Part shown: positions 44,866 through 54,199 of the stretch, piece by piece
Layout of the letters: every line of letters starts with the position of its first letter
Numbering within the stretch: the first letter of the stretch is position 1
Source: Rhodohalobacter sp. SW132
GTDB taxonomy: Bacteria > Bacteroidota > Rhodothermia > Balneolales > Balneolaceae
Reading direction: 5' to 3'
DNA: 64,000 nt
Assembly (NCBI RefSeq): GCF_003390325.1
Contig: NZ_QUOK01000001.1
Coordinates: 124,001 to 188,000, forward strand
The notes under the pieces: generated by a model
Seen by the model: only the letters and a program-made list of their open reading frames with translations
The model's database searches: none
What the model was told of the DNA's origin: nothing
Program-made: the position numbers and the translations under genes

Positions 44866-45417
44866 TTGGAACAGACAAAAATCATGACGGAAGAGGATCT
44901 GAATCGCACTTATATGCGGTTTGCTCATCAGTTTCTTGAACCGTATGATGATCCCACCGAACCCGCCATCATAGGAATGCAGACGCGCGGCGTGCATATG
45001 GGGCGCAGAGTTTTGCAGATCATTAAAAAACAGTTTAACGCAGCACCCGATTTTGGCGTGCTTGATGTAACCTTCTACCGCGATGATTTTCGCACAAAGC
45101 TGAAAATGCCGGAGGTAAAAGTAACTGAAATCCCGTTTGACCTCTACAATCGTGATGTGATCCTTGTGGATGATGTACTTTATACCGGCCGCACAGTTCG
45201 TTCGGCACTCGATGCGCTGATGGCATTCGGACGGCCAAGAAGCATAAAATTCTGCTGCATGATTGACCGCGGCCACCGAGAACTGCCGGTTTCAGCCGAT
45301 TTTATCGGGATGACCATCCCCACCTACGCGAAGGAAGAAGTAGCCGTAAAAGTAAAAGAGCTTGATGGCGAAGATGCCGTCTATCTTGTGGAACATGAAG
45401 AGGAGGCAAATTCATGA
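44866..45417 (+). CDS. pyrR: PyrR: pyr regulator / uracil phosphoribosyltransferase
   Basis: 183 residues from a TTG at 44866. I prefer this start because 'EQTKIMTEEDLNRTYMRFA' aligns with the N-terminus of known PyrR and 'cgagg' lies 8 bases upstream; an ATG at 44884 is the alternative. The PRPP-binding motif is 'VILVDDVLYTGRTVRSALDA'. 'GVHMGRRVLQ' and 'DVTFYRDDF' are typical. PyrR makes UMP from uracil and often binds pyr mRNA. The stop overlaps the pyrB start by 4 bases. Confidence 0.95.
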   Translation: MEQTKIMTEEDLNRTYMRFAHQFLEPYDDPTEPAIIGMQTRGVHMGRRVLQIIKKQFNAAPDFGVLDVTFYRDDFRTKLKMPEVKVTEIPFDLYNRDVILVDDVLYTGRTVRSALDALMAFGRPRSIKFCCMIDRGHRELPVSADFIGMTIPTYAKEEVAVKVKELDGEDAVYLVEHEEEANS

Positions 45418-46367
45418 GTGTAAAACAAACCGAACTATTCAGTTTTAACCAGAAGCACCTGCTCGGGCTTGCCGATTATTCAGCCGAAGAGATTGCCTAC
45501 GTTCTGGAACAGGCAAAAACCTTTCGTGAAGTCCTCGACCGTCCCGTTCCGAAAATTCCCACTCTCCGCGATAAAACTATAGTGAACCTCTTCTACGAAA
45601 ACAGCACGCGGACACGCCTGTCCTTCGAGCTTGCACAAAAGCGAATGAGTGCTGATGTGGTCAATTTTTCGGCGGGAACATCCAGCACCAAAAAAGGGGA
45701 ATCTCTGAAAGATACCATCCGAAACATCAGCTCCATGAAGATCGATATGGTGGTATCGAGACATGAAAGTCCCGGAGTACCCCACTTTCTCACGCGCTGT
45801 GTTGACGCCTCCATCATCAATGCCGGAGATGGAGCACACGAGCACCCCACCCAGGCACTGCTCGATATGTTCACCATGCAGCAGACCTTTCCCGATCTGA
45901 AAGGGAAAAAAGTGGCGATTATCGGTGATATATCGCACAGCCGCGTGGTGCGTTCCAACATCATCGGCCTTACAAAACTTGGTGCTAAGGTGACCGTTTG
46001 CGGCCCGAAATCTCTGATGCCGATTTTCGTGAAATCTCTCGGCGTGGAAGTATCACACGATCTCGACGAAACCCTTGCCTGGTGTGATATTGCGATGGCG
46101 CTTCGCATTCAGATGGAACGAATCGGCGGGGGGATCGACCTGATCCCAAGCCTGCGTGAATATCATGAGACGTTCGGGATAAAAATGAGTCACCTGGAAA
46201 AATATCCCGACTTCATCCTGATGCACCCCGGCCCGATCAACCGCGGCGTGGAGATGGAGAGCGACGTGGCCGACAGCGACCGCGCCGTCATCCTCAACCA
46301 GGTAACCAATGGCGTAGCCGTGCGAATGGCCATCATGTATTTGCTGAGCGGCGGTACCCGGGTTTAA
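45414..46367 (+). CDS. pyrB: Aspartate carbamoyltransferase catalytic subunit
   Basis: 317 residues. The carbamoyl-phosphate motif is 'YENSTRTRLSFE' near 61-72, followed by 'SSTKKGESLKDT', 'HEHPTQALLDMF', 'IIGDISHSRVVRSN' and 'MHPGPINRGVEM'. It makes carbamoyl aspartate, the committed step of pyrimidine synthesis. It is translationally coupled to pyrR (ATGA overlap). No regulatory subunit (pyrI) or pyrC follows; a toxin-antitoxin pair lies 170 bases downstream. Confidence 0.97.
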   Translation: MSVKQTELFSFNQKHLLGLADYSAEEIAYVLEQAKTFREVLDRPVPKIPTLRDKTIVNLFYENSTRTRLSFELAQKRMSADVVNFSAGTSSTKKGESLKDTIRNISSMKIDMVVSRHESPGVPHFLTRCVDASIINAGDGAHEHPTQALLDMFTMQQTFPDLKGKKVAIIGDISHSRVVRSNIIGLTKLGAKVTVCGPKSLMPIFVKSLGVEVSHDLDETLAWCDIAMALRIQMERIGGGIDLIPSLREYHETFGIKMSHLEKYPDFILMHPGPINRGVEMESDVADSDRAVILNQVTNGVAVRMAIMYLLSGGTRV

Positions 46368-46489
46368 AATCCCGGCTGACGTATGCCCATAGTAGGGGGC
46401 ACTTCGTGGCCTTTGGCCGTCTGTCAAATAGTTTAAGGACTTTTTGTTAACTGCGTGTTGTTTTGGCTCGATAAATCATTGATCATTAC

Positions 46490-46515
46490 ACGTGTATTAA
46501 TTATTTTATACACGT
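46490..46515. promoter_or_regulatory. Candidate operator of the toxin-antitoxin pair
   Basis: A perfect 8-bp inverted repeat, ACGTGTAT (46490-46497) and ATACACGT (46508-46515), with a 10-base AT spacer. It ends 22 bases before the antitoxin ATG, where the promoter should be. Ribbon-helix-helix antitoxins bind such sites and repress their own operon; binding here is inferred. Confidence 0.55.
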
Positions 46516-46537
46516 ATTTATCTACTTATCTACGCCT

Positions 46538-46804
46538 ATGAAAGAGAAACTCACCCTTACAATTGATAAAGAGGTAAAGAAACAGGCCAGGGAGCTTGCA
46601 AAGAAACAGGGTGTGAGTATCTCCGGAATGGTTGAAACGTATCTAAAAACCCTATCTAAAAAGAGCGAAGACTGGAAACCGAAAAAAGGCTCTGTTGTGG
46701 CAAAACTATCTGGCAGCATTCCGGTAAAGGATAACAGAGATTATGATGAAATTCTTGAAGAGGCGCTTTTAGAAAAGCACAAATATGAAAAAGATTCTGA
46801 TTGA
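46538..46804 (+). CDS. Ribbon-helix-helix antitoxin, DUF6364-like
   Basis: 88 residues. 'KLTLTIDKEVKKQARELAKK' then 'GVSISGMVETYLKTL' is the short beta strand plus two helices of a ribbon-helix-helix DNA-binding antitoxin. The acidic C-terminal tail ('DYDEILEEALLEKHKYEKDSD') would wrap the toxin. The gene overlaps the PIN toxin gene by 20 bases. It probably represses the operon from the upstream inverted repeat. Confidence 0.88.
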   Translation: MKEKLTLTIDKEVKKQARELAKKQGVSISGMVETYLKTLSKKSEDWKPKKGSVVAKLSGSIPVKDNRDYDEILEEALLEKHKYEKDSD

Positions 46805-47198
46805 CAGTGATGTATGTCTGGACTCTATTACCAGTCGGTATCCCTTTTCTGTGAATGCAGATAAGATTCTTCAGTTGGCAGAAGAGAATACCATAGAAGC
46901 ATTAGTTACAGCAGAATCATTTTCGAACATGTTTTATATCCTGCGTAAACTGTCAAACCCGGCTAAGGCAATCAGCGTTTTGAAAGATCTCAGATCCGTC
47001 GTACAAATTGCAGCGGTAGGACATTCGGTGATAGATTCTGCATTGAATTCCGCTTGGACAGATTTTGAGGATGCAATTCAATATCACTGCGCAATTGAAG
47101 TAAAATGTGATGCTATTGTAACGAGAAATGTGTCTGATTTTAAAAAAGCATCAATTCCAGTACACTCACCACCTGAGTTTTTAAGTCAGTACCATTAA
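46785..47198 (+). CDS. PIN-domain toxin (VapC-like)
   Basis: 137 residues of the PIN ribonuclease fold. The acidic active site shows D7/D9 in 'ILIDSDVCLDSI', a Glu in 'VTAESFSNMFY', 'WTDFEDAIQYHCA' and the C-terminal 'IVTRNVSDFKKA'. VapC-type toxins cut tRNA or rRNA when freed from antitoxin. Its start lies 20 bases inside the antitoxin gene, in a typical two-gene operon. Confidence 0.9.
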   Translation: MKKILIDSDVCLDSITSRYPFSVNADKILQLAEENTIEALVTAESFSNMFYILRKLSNPAKAISVLKDLRSVVQIAAVGHSVIDSALNSAWTDFEDAIQYHCAIEVKCDAIVTRNVSDFKKASIPVHSPPEFLSQYH

Positions 47199-47351
47199 AT
47201 TTTACTTATTTTGTAAAACAGATAAATGTTTAAAAGCATGAAAAGATTGCCGGCGTCGTTGCATACACATAACCCAAGATGTGTAGTGGCAGGGGTAATG
47301 ACATAAGGTTACATGTACAGTTCACTACCGAAACACCAGCTAAAACAGTAA

Positions 47352-49085
47352 ATGAAGATAACTTCTCTCACAGTTCTCCTGGTTTGTTTTTTATTGACAA
47401 CTAATGTCTTTTCCCAGGATATAAATCACCCCAAAAATATAGAATGGGACAAAGCCGGGGCTGTAAATCCATTTCCAGACAGTACAGAATTTGACCGTAT
47501 CTACCGTGTTCCGCCTCCATCAGCATCAAACGATTGGTTGCTCATTCAATCCGCGATCGATTCAGCCGGGGCATCAAGCGGGACGAACCTCGTGCTTCTG
47601 GAAGAGGGCACATACCTGCTTGCCAATCCGTTGATTTTAAAAGCCGGCACGCACGATAATGTCTATATAAAAGGCGTCGGGCCCAACCATCTGATGAATT
47701 CCGGCCTATCAACCATTCTGAAGTTCGATTTTTCAGACCCGGATAAATTCAGGGTGCCGGCTTATGGCGGAATCAACGCGGCCATTGCTTTTCGCGGAGG
47801 GCCTGATGTAACCATTGGCAAAGTTACAGATTTTGATCCATCTAATAACCGGATTACAATTTCTGGAGCTGAAAATAATCTTTCACCGGGTGATATCATT
47901 CGGGTGCGGTCTAACTTGGCGAGTGGCTGCGGGGCATATCCGTGCATGGGGCAGATGAATCGAATCGGGAAGATCATCAGCCATTCTCCCCTTGTGATTG
48001 AATTAGAGCACGATTTCAGCCTGACCTGGGAACAGCAGGAAGTGTACGGAGGTCTCAATTTAGAAGTTCATAAAATAGATGCTTTGCAAAATGTGGGAAT
48101 CTCCTCACTGGGATTAGAAACAACGGGCTATATTTCGGACCCGCTACCTGATCATTTTGTGTGTAAAGATGAGCCGTCAGCAAACCGTTCTCCTCATGGG
48201 CATCATATTTTAGCATTCAGGGTTTATAATGCCAGTCTTCAGGATTTATATAGTTACAGGCCAATCGCTCATCATATTTATATGATTGAATCCTTTCATA
48301 ATACCATATCAGATAGCTTTTTTGATGGTGCAATTTACCGTCATGGATGTTCTGGGGGGCATGGATATGGTGTAAATTTGTGGAGAAAAAACACACTGAA
48401 CCTGGTCGAGAACAATATTTTCCGCGATCTGCGGAGATCGTTAGTGTTTAGCAGGGGAGTTCATAAAAATGTGTTCGGATATAATTACTCCCGTGAAATA
48501 GCTGCACAAACCGGTTCTTCCATCCGCGGTGACCTGTCCAGCCGAAATATGTATGACAGCGGCAACCTGGCTGAAGGCAATATATTGGACAGGATTTTGA
48601 ATGATACGTATCATGAACAAACCTATACAGCCTACAAGAATGCATATTTTCGAAATTCGACCTACTACAACTACCTGGAAAATGAAGGAGGTATTGAGAA
48701 TTACTTTATAGGCAATCAAGGTGAATTTAATGGGAATCATGATCCATTGTCGATAAAAGCTGATCTGTACGCATTTCTGGGTTCTGAAACTTCCACTCAT
48801 GAAAATTCATCCTCAGGCTATTCAAACCCTGATTATTTGCTCGATATCACCTCCTTATATCATCACGGAATACCGGCCTTTATTACCCGGAAAGATTCCT
48901 GGAACCAGAATTATACGTGGCCTCCGATAGGTCCGAGGCTGCATGTGAGTGATCCGCCACTAACCCAGGATATTCCGGCCAGGGGCAGGTATTGCGCCGC
49001 ATATAATAATTATGCTGATTCAGCATATCGCTGCTCCGGAATTCCGGCCTCATCTACTGGGGAAACAGGTAACTCTTTGGAGTGA
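47352..49085 (+). CDS. Secreted parallel beta-helix protein, possible polysaccharide lyase
   Basis: 577 residues with a signal peptide (MKITSLTVLLVCFLLTTNVF, 'SQD'). 'DWLLIQSAIDSAGASSGTNL' followed by 'LLEEGTYLL' is the N-terminal cap typical of pectate-lyase-like beta-helix enzymes. Strands repeat through 'HNTISDSFFDGAIYRH', 'NLVENNIFRDLR' and 'YFIGNQGEFNGNHDP'. No T9SS tail and no definite catalytic set is visible. It lies 346 bases upstream of the polysaccharide locus and could process a polysaccharide, which is a guess. Confidence 0.75.
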   Translation: MKITSLTVLLVCFLLTTNVFSQDINHPKNIEWDKAGAVNPFPDSTEFDRIYRVPPPSASNDWLLIQSAIDSAGASSGTNLVLLEEGTYLLANPLILKAGTHDNVYIKGVGPNHLMNSGLSTILKFDFSDPDKFRVPAYGGINAAIAFRGGPDVTIGKVTDFDPSNNRITISGAENNLSPGDIIRVRSNLASGCGAYPCMGQMNRIGKIISHSPLVIELEHDFSLTWEQQEVYGGLNLEVHKIDALQNVGISSLGLETTGYISDPLPDHFVCKDEPSANRSPHGHHILAFRVYNASLQDLYSYRPIAHHIYMIESFHNTISDSFFDGAIYRHGCSGGHGYGVNLWRKNTLNLVENNIFRDLRRSLVFSRGVHKNVFGYNYSREIAAQTGSSIRGDLSSRNMYDSGNLAEGNILDRILNDTYHEQTYTAYKNAYFRNSTYYNYLENEGGIENYFIGNQGEFNGNHDPLSIKADLYAFLGSETSTHENSSSGYSNPDYLLDITSLYHHGIPAFITRKDSWNQNYTWPPIGPRLHVSDPPLTQDIPARGRYCAAYNNYADSAYRCSGIPASSTGETGNSLE

Positions 49086-49159
49086 TGGAATTCCATAACC
49101 TGAGTTCGATTAAAAAATGTGCTTTTTAGGGGCCCAAAAGTGAGGCTCTCCAAAAAGGG

Positions 49160-49257
49160 CGTCATCCCGCGCTCGATGCGGGATCTCCTCTCTTTGGTAA
49201 AGTCAGGAGATATCGCTCCGCGGGGAAAAAATGAGCGGATCGGGGTCCGGTATGACG
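49160..49257. repeat. Palindromic intergenic repeat with 'gtcatcccgc' ends
   Basis: In the 345-base gap 49086-49430. A 7-bp hairpin ATCCCGC/GCGGGAT (49164-49184) starts the unit. Its outer ends CGTCAT (49160-49165) and ATGACG (49252-49257) are inverted. Similar 'cgtcatcccgc' units are common in related bacteria, but this is the only copy I see here. Confidence 0.6.
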
Positions 49258-49430
49258 ATACCGATGATGAACATTCTTATTGAACCCCCTTTTTTTAGAC
49301 AGCCTCAGCTTAATTTTTGCATTTATAAAAAATAACATAGTCCCAATGTTTTAATCAGATAATTTACCCCATCGTTTGTCTTGATTTATTCTTAAATTTT
49401 CAATCATTCTGAGAAAGTATCATATATAAT

Positions 49431-50192
49431 ATGCCAGACAGGGACAGACTCGACCGGGAAAAAGAGTTTCACAATGAGGCGTTCGCCACTGGCAAGCGGA
49501 AGAATGTAAAGAAATACTACAAAACCACCGATCTAAGCAAGAGTTTTTATCGGGAAAAGATACACGAAAACGTTGCTGGGTTATCTGTTCTTGAATATGG
49601 CTGCGGGCCGGGCAGCCAGGCCTTTGACTTGGCAAAAGCGGGAGCCAGCATTACCGCGATCGACATTTCTGACGTGGCGATTGAGCAGACTAAAAAGGAG
49701 GCCGACCGGCAAGGTGTTGAGATCGAATGCTTTGTGATGGACGGAGAGGACCTATCATTTGATAAAAACAGCTTCAACCGGGTATGCGGCAGCGGAATTT
49801 TGCACCACCTGGACCTTGAGCGCTGCTACCCGGAGCTGAAGCGCGTACTGATACCGGGCGGCAACGGAATCTTTTTTGAGCCGATGGGCTATAATCCGCT
49901 AATCAATCTTTACCGAAACATGACACCCGGCCTTCGAACCGATGACGAACATCCTCTGCTGAATGAAGATTTTGAACTGGCCGAAAAATACTTTGACGAG
50001 GTCAACCCCGCATTTTTTCACCTAACCTCCATCGGTGCCTCCTTTGTCCCCGTCGCTTTCCTTCAATCAGCTCTCGCCCGTCCGCTAAACGGACTCGATT
50101 CGGTTCTTTTTAAAACTCTCCCGTTTCTGAAAAAATACGCGTGGATTACGGTTTTAGAACTAAAAACCACAAAACAAGATCTTTCAGCTTAA
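49431..50192 (+). CDS. Class I SAM-dependent methyltransferase
   Basis: 253 residues. Motif I is 'VLEYGCGPGSQAFDLAKAG' near 50-68. It is followed by 'ITAIDISDVAIEQTKKEA', the acidic 'FVMDGEDLSFDKNSFNRVCG' and 'GILHHLDLERCYPELKRVL'. This is the UbiE/Methyltransf_11 fold. It leads the polysaccharide locus and precedes a glycosyltransferase by 19 bases. It may methylate a sugar or a lipid carrier intermediate; the substrate is unknown. Confidence 0.9.
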   Translation: MPDRDRLDREKEFHNEAFATGKRKNVKKYYKTTDLSKSFYREKIHENVAGLSVLEYGCGPGSQAFDLAKAGASITAIDISDVAIEQTKKEADRQGVEIECFVMDGEDLSFDKNSFNRVCGSGILHHLDLERCYPELKRVLIPGGNGIFFEPMGYNPLINLYRNMTPGLRTDDEHPLLNEDFELAEKYFDEVNPAFFHLTSIGASFVPVAFLQSALARPLNGLDSVLFKTLPFLKKYAWITVLELKTTKQDLSA

Positions 50193-50211
50193 ATCAATCA
50201 ATCCAAAAAAG

Positions 50212-51018
50212 TTGAACTCGCCACTTGTAAGCATTGTCATTCCAACGTATAACAGACCGGGTCACCTGGTGAGAGCCATAGAATCCGCATTGCGTCAGAC
50301 CTATGAAAACATCGAAATCATAGTTGTGGATGATTGTTCTGACTTGGATCTTGATCAGTTCCGTGAAGAATTCCCTGCAGTAAAGTTATACAAAAACAGT
50401 GATAACAGGGGCGCATGCTTTTCAAGAAACCGGGGTTTGGAAATTGCATCCGGTGATTACATCAATTTTTTGGATGACGATGATGAACTGTATCCGGATA
50501 AAATTGCATTGCAGATCCAAAAATTTCAAAGGTCGGCTGATCCAAATTTAGGCATGGTAACCTGCCATCTTGAAGATTATCGTTCAGGAAACAAGCAAAT
50601 AGTCCGAAATAGAGTAAATGGTGACGTTTATCGCTTACTTCTCTCAAAATTTGCAATAGCGGGTACCGAATCGATGCTATTTAAACGATCCGTATTTGAT
50701 GAGGTTGGTGGGTTTGATGAAAACCTTCAGTCCAGCCAGGAATACGATCTTTTTCTAAGAGTTTCTGAACTGTTTACAGTTGATTATGTTGATAAGATAC
50801 TGAGCCGTAAAAACAGATCATCCGATCAAATAAGCCTCAATTTTGATAAAAAGATGGCGGGTGCGAAATATCTTTTCAAGAAACACGATGAACGTTATAG
50901 GCAAATTGGGTTCCTTTTTTGGCTCAAAATGCGGCTAAAACTTCGCGGACTGATCTGCCGGTTCTATATTGGGAAATGGTTTGGGGAAAAGGCGTACAGG
51001 CTTACCATCAGGGATTGA
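50212..51018 (+). CDS. Family 2 glycosyltransferase
   Basis: 268 residues from a TTG at 50212. The GT-A nucleotide-binding start is 'VSIVIPTYNRPGHLVRAIES'. 'IIVVDDCSDLDL' and the metal motif 'INFLDDDDELYPDK' follow. It transfers a sugar onto a growing glycan at the membrane face. The ribosome site is weak, so the start is uncertain. The last codons and the stop are part of the REP array that follows, shown by a matching tract in later copies ('atcagagattagaccacggc'). Confidence 0.88.
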   Translation: MNSPLVSIVIPTYNRPGHLVRAIESALRQTYENIEIIVVDDCSDLDLDQFREEFPAVKLYKNSDNRGACFSRNRGLEIASGDYINFLDDDDELYPDKIALQIQKFQRSADPNLGMVTCHLEDYRSGNKQIVRNRVNGDVYRLLLSKFAIAGTESMLFKRSVFDEVGGFDENLQSSQEYDLFLRVSELFTVDYVDKILSRKNRSSDQISLNFDKKMAGAKYLFKKHDERYRQIGFLFWLKMRLKLRGLICRFYIGKWFGEKAYRLTIRD

Positions 51019-51545
51019 CCACGGCATTGTTTTGAGAGGCTTTCGCCCGTTTCGGGCTGACATCTACGTGATGTCATTCTTGTTCACAGGGCGGTGCCCT
51101 GCGCTATTGCTGAGGCCCTTTCAGGGCGGACTCTTGAAATGGATTTTTACTTGAATCTACTTTTATGAGCTAAAAGAGAATGATTTTATCAGTTTTATCA
51201 GAAATTAAATCATCTTCAAATTCGGATTTGGTTTGCGCTAATAATTCGAGTTAAGAGCCGGGCAAAAAGTCCTAATTTTATTCTCAGGATGATAAAAATG
51301 GTTACCATTACCAGCCCCAAAGGGGCGAGAGCAACAGCACTCATTTCCCCATTATGGGTTGTATTGTAAAGAGATAAGCAACACCTTCGGATGAGAATAA
51401 CTTCAATGTATTCTCACGATGACTTTGGTCAGCAAACCGATAATCAGCCCCAACGGGGCGTGGGCATCAGCACGGGGCACCGCCCCGTGCTGATGGAATC
51501 GAAGGAGAAATCATCAGCCCCGAAGCGGGCGCAAGCCAAAACAAT
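51019..51545. repeat. REP array, left block (unit 1)
   Basis: A set of short hairpins in fixed order: 'tttcgcccgtttcgggctga' (51041-51060), 'acagggcggtgccctg' (near 51081), 'ccctttcagggcggac', then 'cagccccaacggggcgtggg' with 'acggggcaccgccccgt' (51444-51489) and 'cagccccgaagcgggcg' (51519-51535). The same boxes recur on the other side of the transposase gene. Confidence 0.82.
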
Positions 51546-51570
51546 ACCCTTTTTCGAATTCTGGTCGGGG

Positions 51571-52023
51571 TCAATCCCAAACATATTTTTCATCATAATC
51601 AACATCGTACGATTTTAGTATTTTCCTGTACTCTTCTTTAAACGCTATCTTTTTATGATGATTTTTTTGATTCCTGATGTAGGCAGCGGTTTTATCAATA
51701 TTGCGGGGTGTCACAGAAAAAATTCCGTACCCATTTTGCCAATAAAATCCAGAATACTTTTCTCCTTTTGTCTTTATCCATTTCGAGGATCGTTTCTTCA
51801 CCTCTTCAAGAAGATTCATTTGCGTAATCTTCCTGGAATGCAGGCATAAAATATGTACATGATCAAGATATCCACCCACCTGTACAGGATAGCATTCCAA
51901 ACCTTTACAGATTCCTCCAAGATAGTCGAATAACAATGGCTGGATCTCTTCATCAATCAGTTTTCTCCGGTGCTTTGTGCTAAAAATAATGTGTATGTAA
52001 ACTTTAGATAATGATTGTGGCAT
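51571..52023 (-). CDS. REP-associated tyrosine transposase (IS200/IS605 TnpA-like, RAYT)
   Basis: 150-residue Y1 HUH transposase. 'VYIHIIFSTKHRRKLI' is the family's N-terminal strand. The metal site is 'YLDHVHILC' (H-x-H). The helix with the nucleophile Tyr is 'NIDKTAAYIRNQKNHHKK'. It lies between REP units with no typical IS ends or second ORF (tnpB). RAYTs nick and join single-stranded REP hairpins, which is how such arrays spread. The gene looks intact. Confidence 0.93.
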   Translation of the reverse strand: MPQSLSKVYIHIIFSTKHRRKLIDEEIQPLLFDYLGGICKGLECYPVQVGGYLDHVHILCLHSRKITQMNLLEEVKKRSSKWIKTKGEKYSGFYWQNGYGIFSVTPRNIDKTAAYIRNQKNHHKKIAFKEEYRKILKSYDVDYDEKYVWD

Positions 52024-53090
52024 TTCTTCGGGGATATAGATTTGACTTTCGCCCGTTCTGGGCTGTCTTCTGCATGGTTTTATTCTTGTTCACAGGGCGG
52101 TGCCCTGTGTTGTTTCTTTAGGCCCTTTCAGGGCGGACTCCTTAATTAGGTTTTTACCTAACTCCACATATAAGAGCTAAAAAAGGGTGATCCCTTACAG
52201 TTTTTCTATTATTTACTCTCTTTTATCGGTTCTGGGTCGCGTTGAAATGAGACATGAACAATCTCTGGATAAAAAACCTCAGTGAAGTTTCATGATCATG
52301 TTGGTTAGCAAACCATTAGCAATGTTAGTGGGCAACCGCACCAGGTACCATTCCGTGATCATCGAATTGAGGGGGAAAATCATCAGAGATTAGACCAAGG
52401 CATTGTTTTGAGAGGCTTTCGCCCGTTCCGGGCTGATTTCTGTATGGTTTCATTTTTGTTCACAGGGCGGGTGCCCTGCGCTGTTGCTGAGGCCCTTTCA
52501 GGGCGGACTTTTGAAATGGGTTAAATTCATTTTGAAAAAAAGAGACCCGCAACAAAGAGTGGCAAAAAGCTCTCACTATACCCTCAGGATGATGTGAACG
52601 GATGCCATCATCAGCCCTTACGTTAGTGGACAATAGCACTTGGCGCCTCCCTGCGGGCATCGAATTGATGGGGGAAATCATCAGAGATTAGACCACGGCA
52701 TTGTTTTGAGAGGCTTTCGCCCGTTCCGGGCTGATTTCTGTATGGTTTCATTTTTGTTCACAGGGCTGTGCCCTGTGCTGTTGCTTTGGGCCCTTTCAGG
52801 GCGGACCCCTTAATTAGGTTTATACCTAACTCCACATATAAGAGCTAAAAAAGGGTGATTCCTTACAGTTTTTCTATTATTTACTCTCTTTTATCGGTTC
52901 TGGGTCGCGTTGAAATGGGATATGCAACATCTCCGGATAAAAAAGTCTTTAGTATTGTCTCATGATGATGTAAATGGATGCCATTACCAGCCCCAACGGG
53001 GCGCGGGCATCAGCACGGGGCACCGCCCCGTGATTATGGAATCGAAGGAGAAATCATAAGCCCCGAAGCGGGCGTAAGCCTGTGACGAAC
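52024..53090. repeat. REP array, right block (three units)
   Basis: Units begin at about 52044, 52396 and 52691. Each starts with the 'tttcgcccgttccgggctg' hairpin, then 'cacagggcggtgccctg' and 'ggccctttcagggcggac'. The last unit ends with 'cagccccaacggggcgcggg' and 'acggggcaccgccccgt'. A tract of about 120 bases after the first and third units ('taattaggtttttaccta' to 'gggtcgcgttgaaatg') is nearly identical between 52136-52256 and 52804-52924. No gene is supported in this block. Confidence 0.82.
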
Positions 53091-53168
53091 AATTTTTAAG
53101 GCATCGGTTATATAGATCACCCACATCGGAATAAACCTCCCTTAAAACCCTGTATTATTCGTTGGAGA

Positions 53169-54164
53169 TCACTGAAATCGCTGCCTGGCTTTTTTTCTCC
53201 TGTACACGGGTAAATTATCAATCGCACTGCTCCAGTCAACAAATGCGTGGTTGATATCATAGTGGCCGCGCTGGGCATCGGGTACTTTATTATTTTCCAC
53301 AGCTTCAATGATATCATCCAGTTTGCTGTAGAACTCTTCCGATCTGAATGGCGGATGCAGGGTCCAGAGCCCGGGTTCTGCGCCAAGGTAATCAAGCCGG
53401 CAATACTCTGTCTTAGCCAGGTAGTCGCTCAAGAGCTGCGCCGGTGTTTTCACAGCGGGATTACGCTGCCAACGGCCGATGAGAGATCGCAGCAAATCCG
53501 GTTTATCGAGAGTGATCTCTTTTAGAATTCCCGTCAGGCGCTTTTTTTCGGTCAGGTAAACCCGTGTTGTAAAATTATCGGAAAAAAATGCGGCTGCCAG
53601 ATCCTGGTACGGAAACAGCGGCTCGCCAAACTGATGGGGTGCGGACCGGTCTTTCATTGGCGGACCCGAAAGCGGTTTGATGATTGCAATCTCTGGATCG
53701 TCTTTCAACAGTTCAATAGCATTGCTGCACCAGTCAGGGTGCCCGCCGCCCAGAAAAATATCGGAATCCAGATGAAAGACATAATCAGTCTCAGCCCTGT
53801 GGAGTCCATAAATGTAGCTATAGAACGGTCCGCCGCGATAATCTTTCACCGGGAGTGAATCTCTCCCCCAAATCTCTTGTGCCACCTCTTTTATGGCTTC
53901 ATCACTGTAATCGACATAATGTACTACAGCTTTGTCATATTGCTGTTCTACATCCTCAAGAATTTGCTTGAATTCCGTGATCTGCTCATCACTAAAATGA
54001 AACCTTCCCTTTCGGCTGGGGCGAATATCGGCGGTAATGTGAATCTCATTCACCTGGTTCCCCAAAACGGAAATCTGATGCTTCAAAAGAGACCGCAGAA
54101 ACCGGTTATCGGTCGGGGCTGTATTAATTTGCAGTGTTATCGTTTTCAGCTTAGCCACTGTCAT
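53169..54164 (-). CDS. GT-A-type glycosyltransferase-like protein
   Basis: 331 residues. 'ITLQINTAPTDNRFLRSLLK' opens a nucleotide-sugar fold. 'TDYVFHLDSDIFLGGGHPDW' near 127-146 is the DxD-type metal motif, and 'YLGAEPGLWTLHPPFRSEEF' lies near the acceptor side. It does not match a family I know by name. It is the last gene of a four-gene minus-strand operon (flippase, asparagine-synthase-like, this, after a GT4), 35 bases after the asparagine-synthase-like gene. Confidence 0.72.
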   Translation of the reverse strand: MTVAKLKTITLQINTAPTDNRFLRSLLKHQISVLGNQVNEIHITADIRPSRKGRFHFSDEQITEFKQILEDVEQQYDKAVVHYVDYSDEAIKEVAQEIWGRDSLPVKDYRGGPFYSYIYGLHRAETDYVFHLDSDIFLGGGHPDWCSNAIELLKDDPEIAIIKPLSGPPMKDRSAPHQFGEPLFPYQDLAAAFFSDNFTTRVYLTEKKRLTGILKEITLDKPDLLRSLIGRWQRNPAVKTPAQLLSDYLAKTEYCRLDYLGAEPGLWTLHPPFRSEEFYSKLDDIIEAVENNKVPDAQRGHYDINHAFVDWSSAIDNLPVYRRKKARQRFQ

Positions 54165-54199
54165 TTTTTTACCTGTACATCTTTATAAGTTCTGCGCAA

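Noticed and set aside
51019-53090. CRISPR array
   Set aside because: The units are 300-500 bases long, composed of several different hairpins, with no constant-length spacers and no cas genes.
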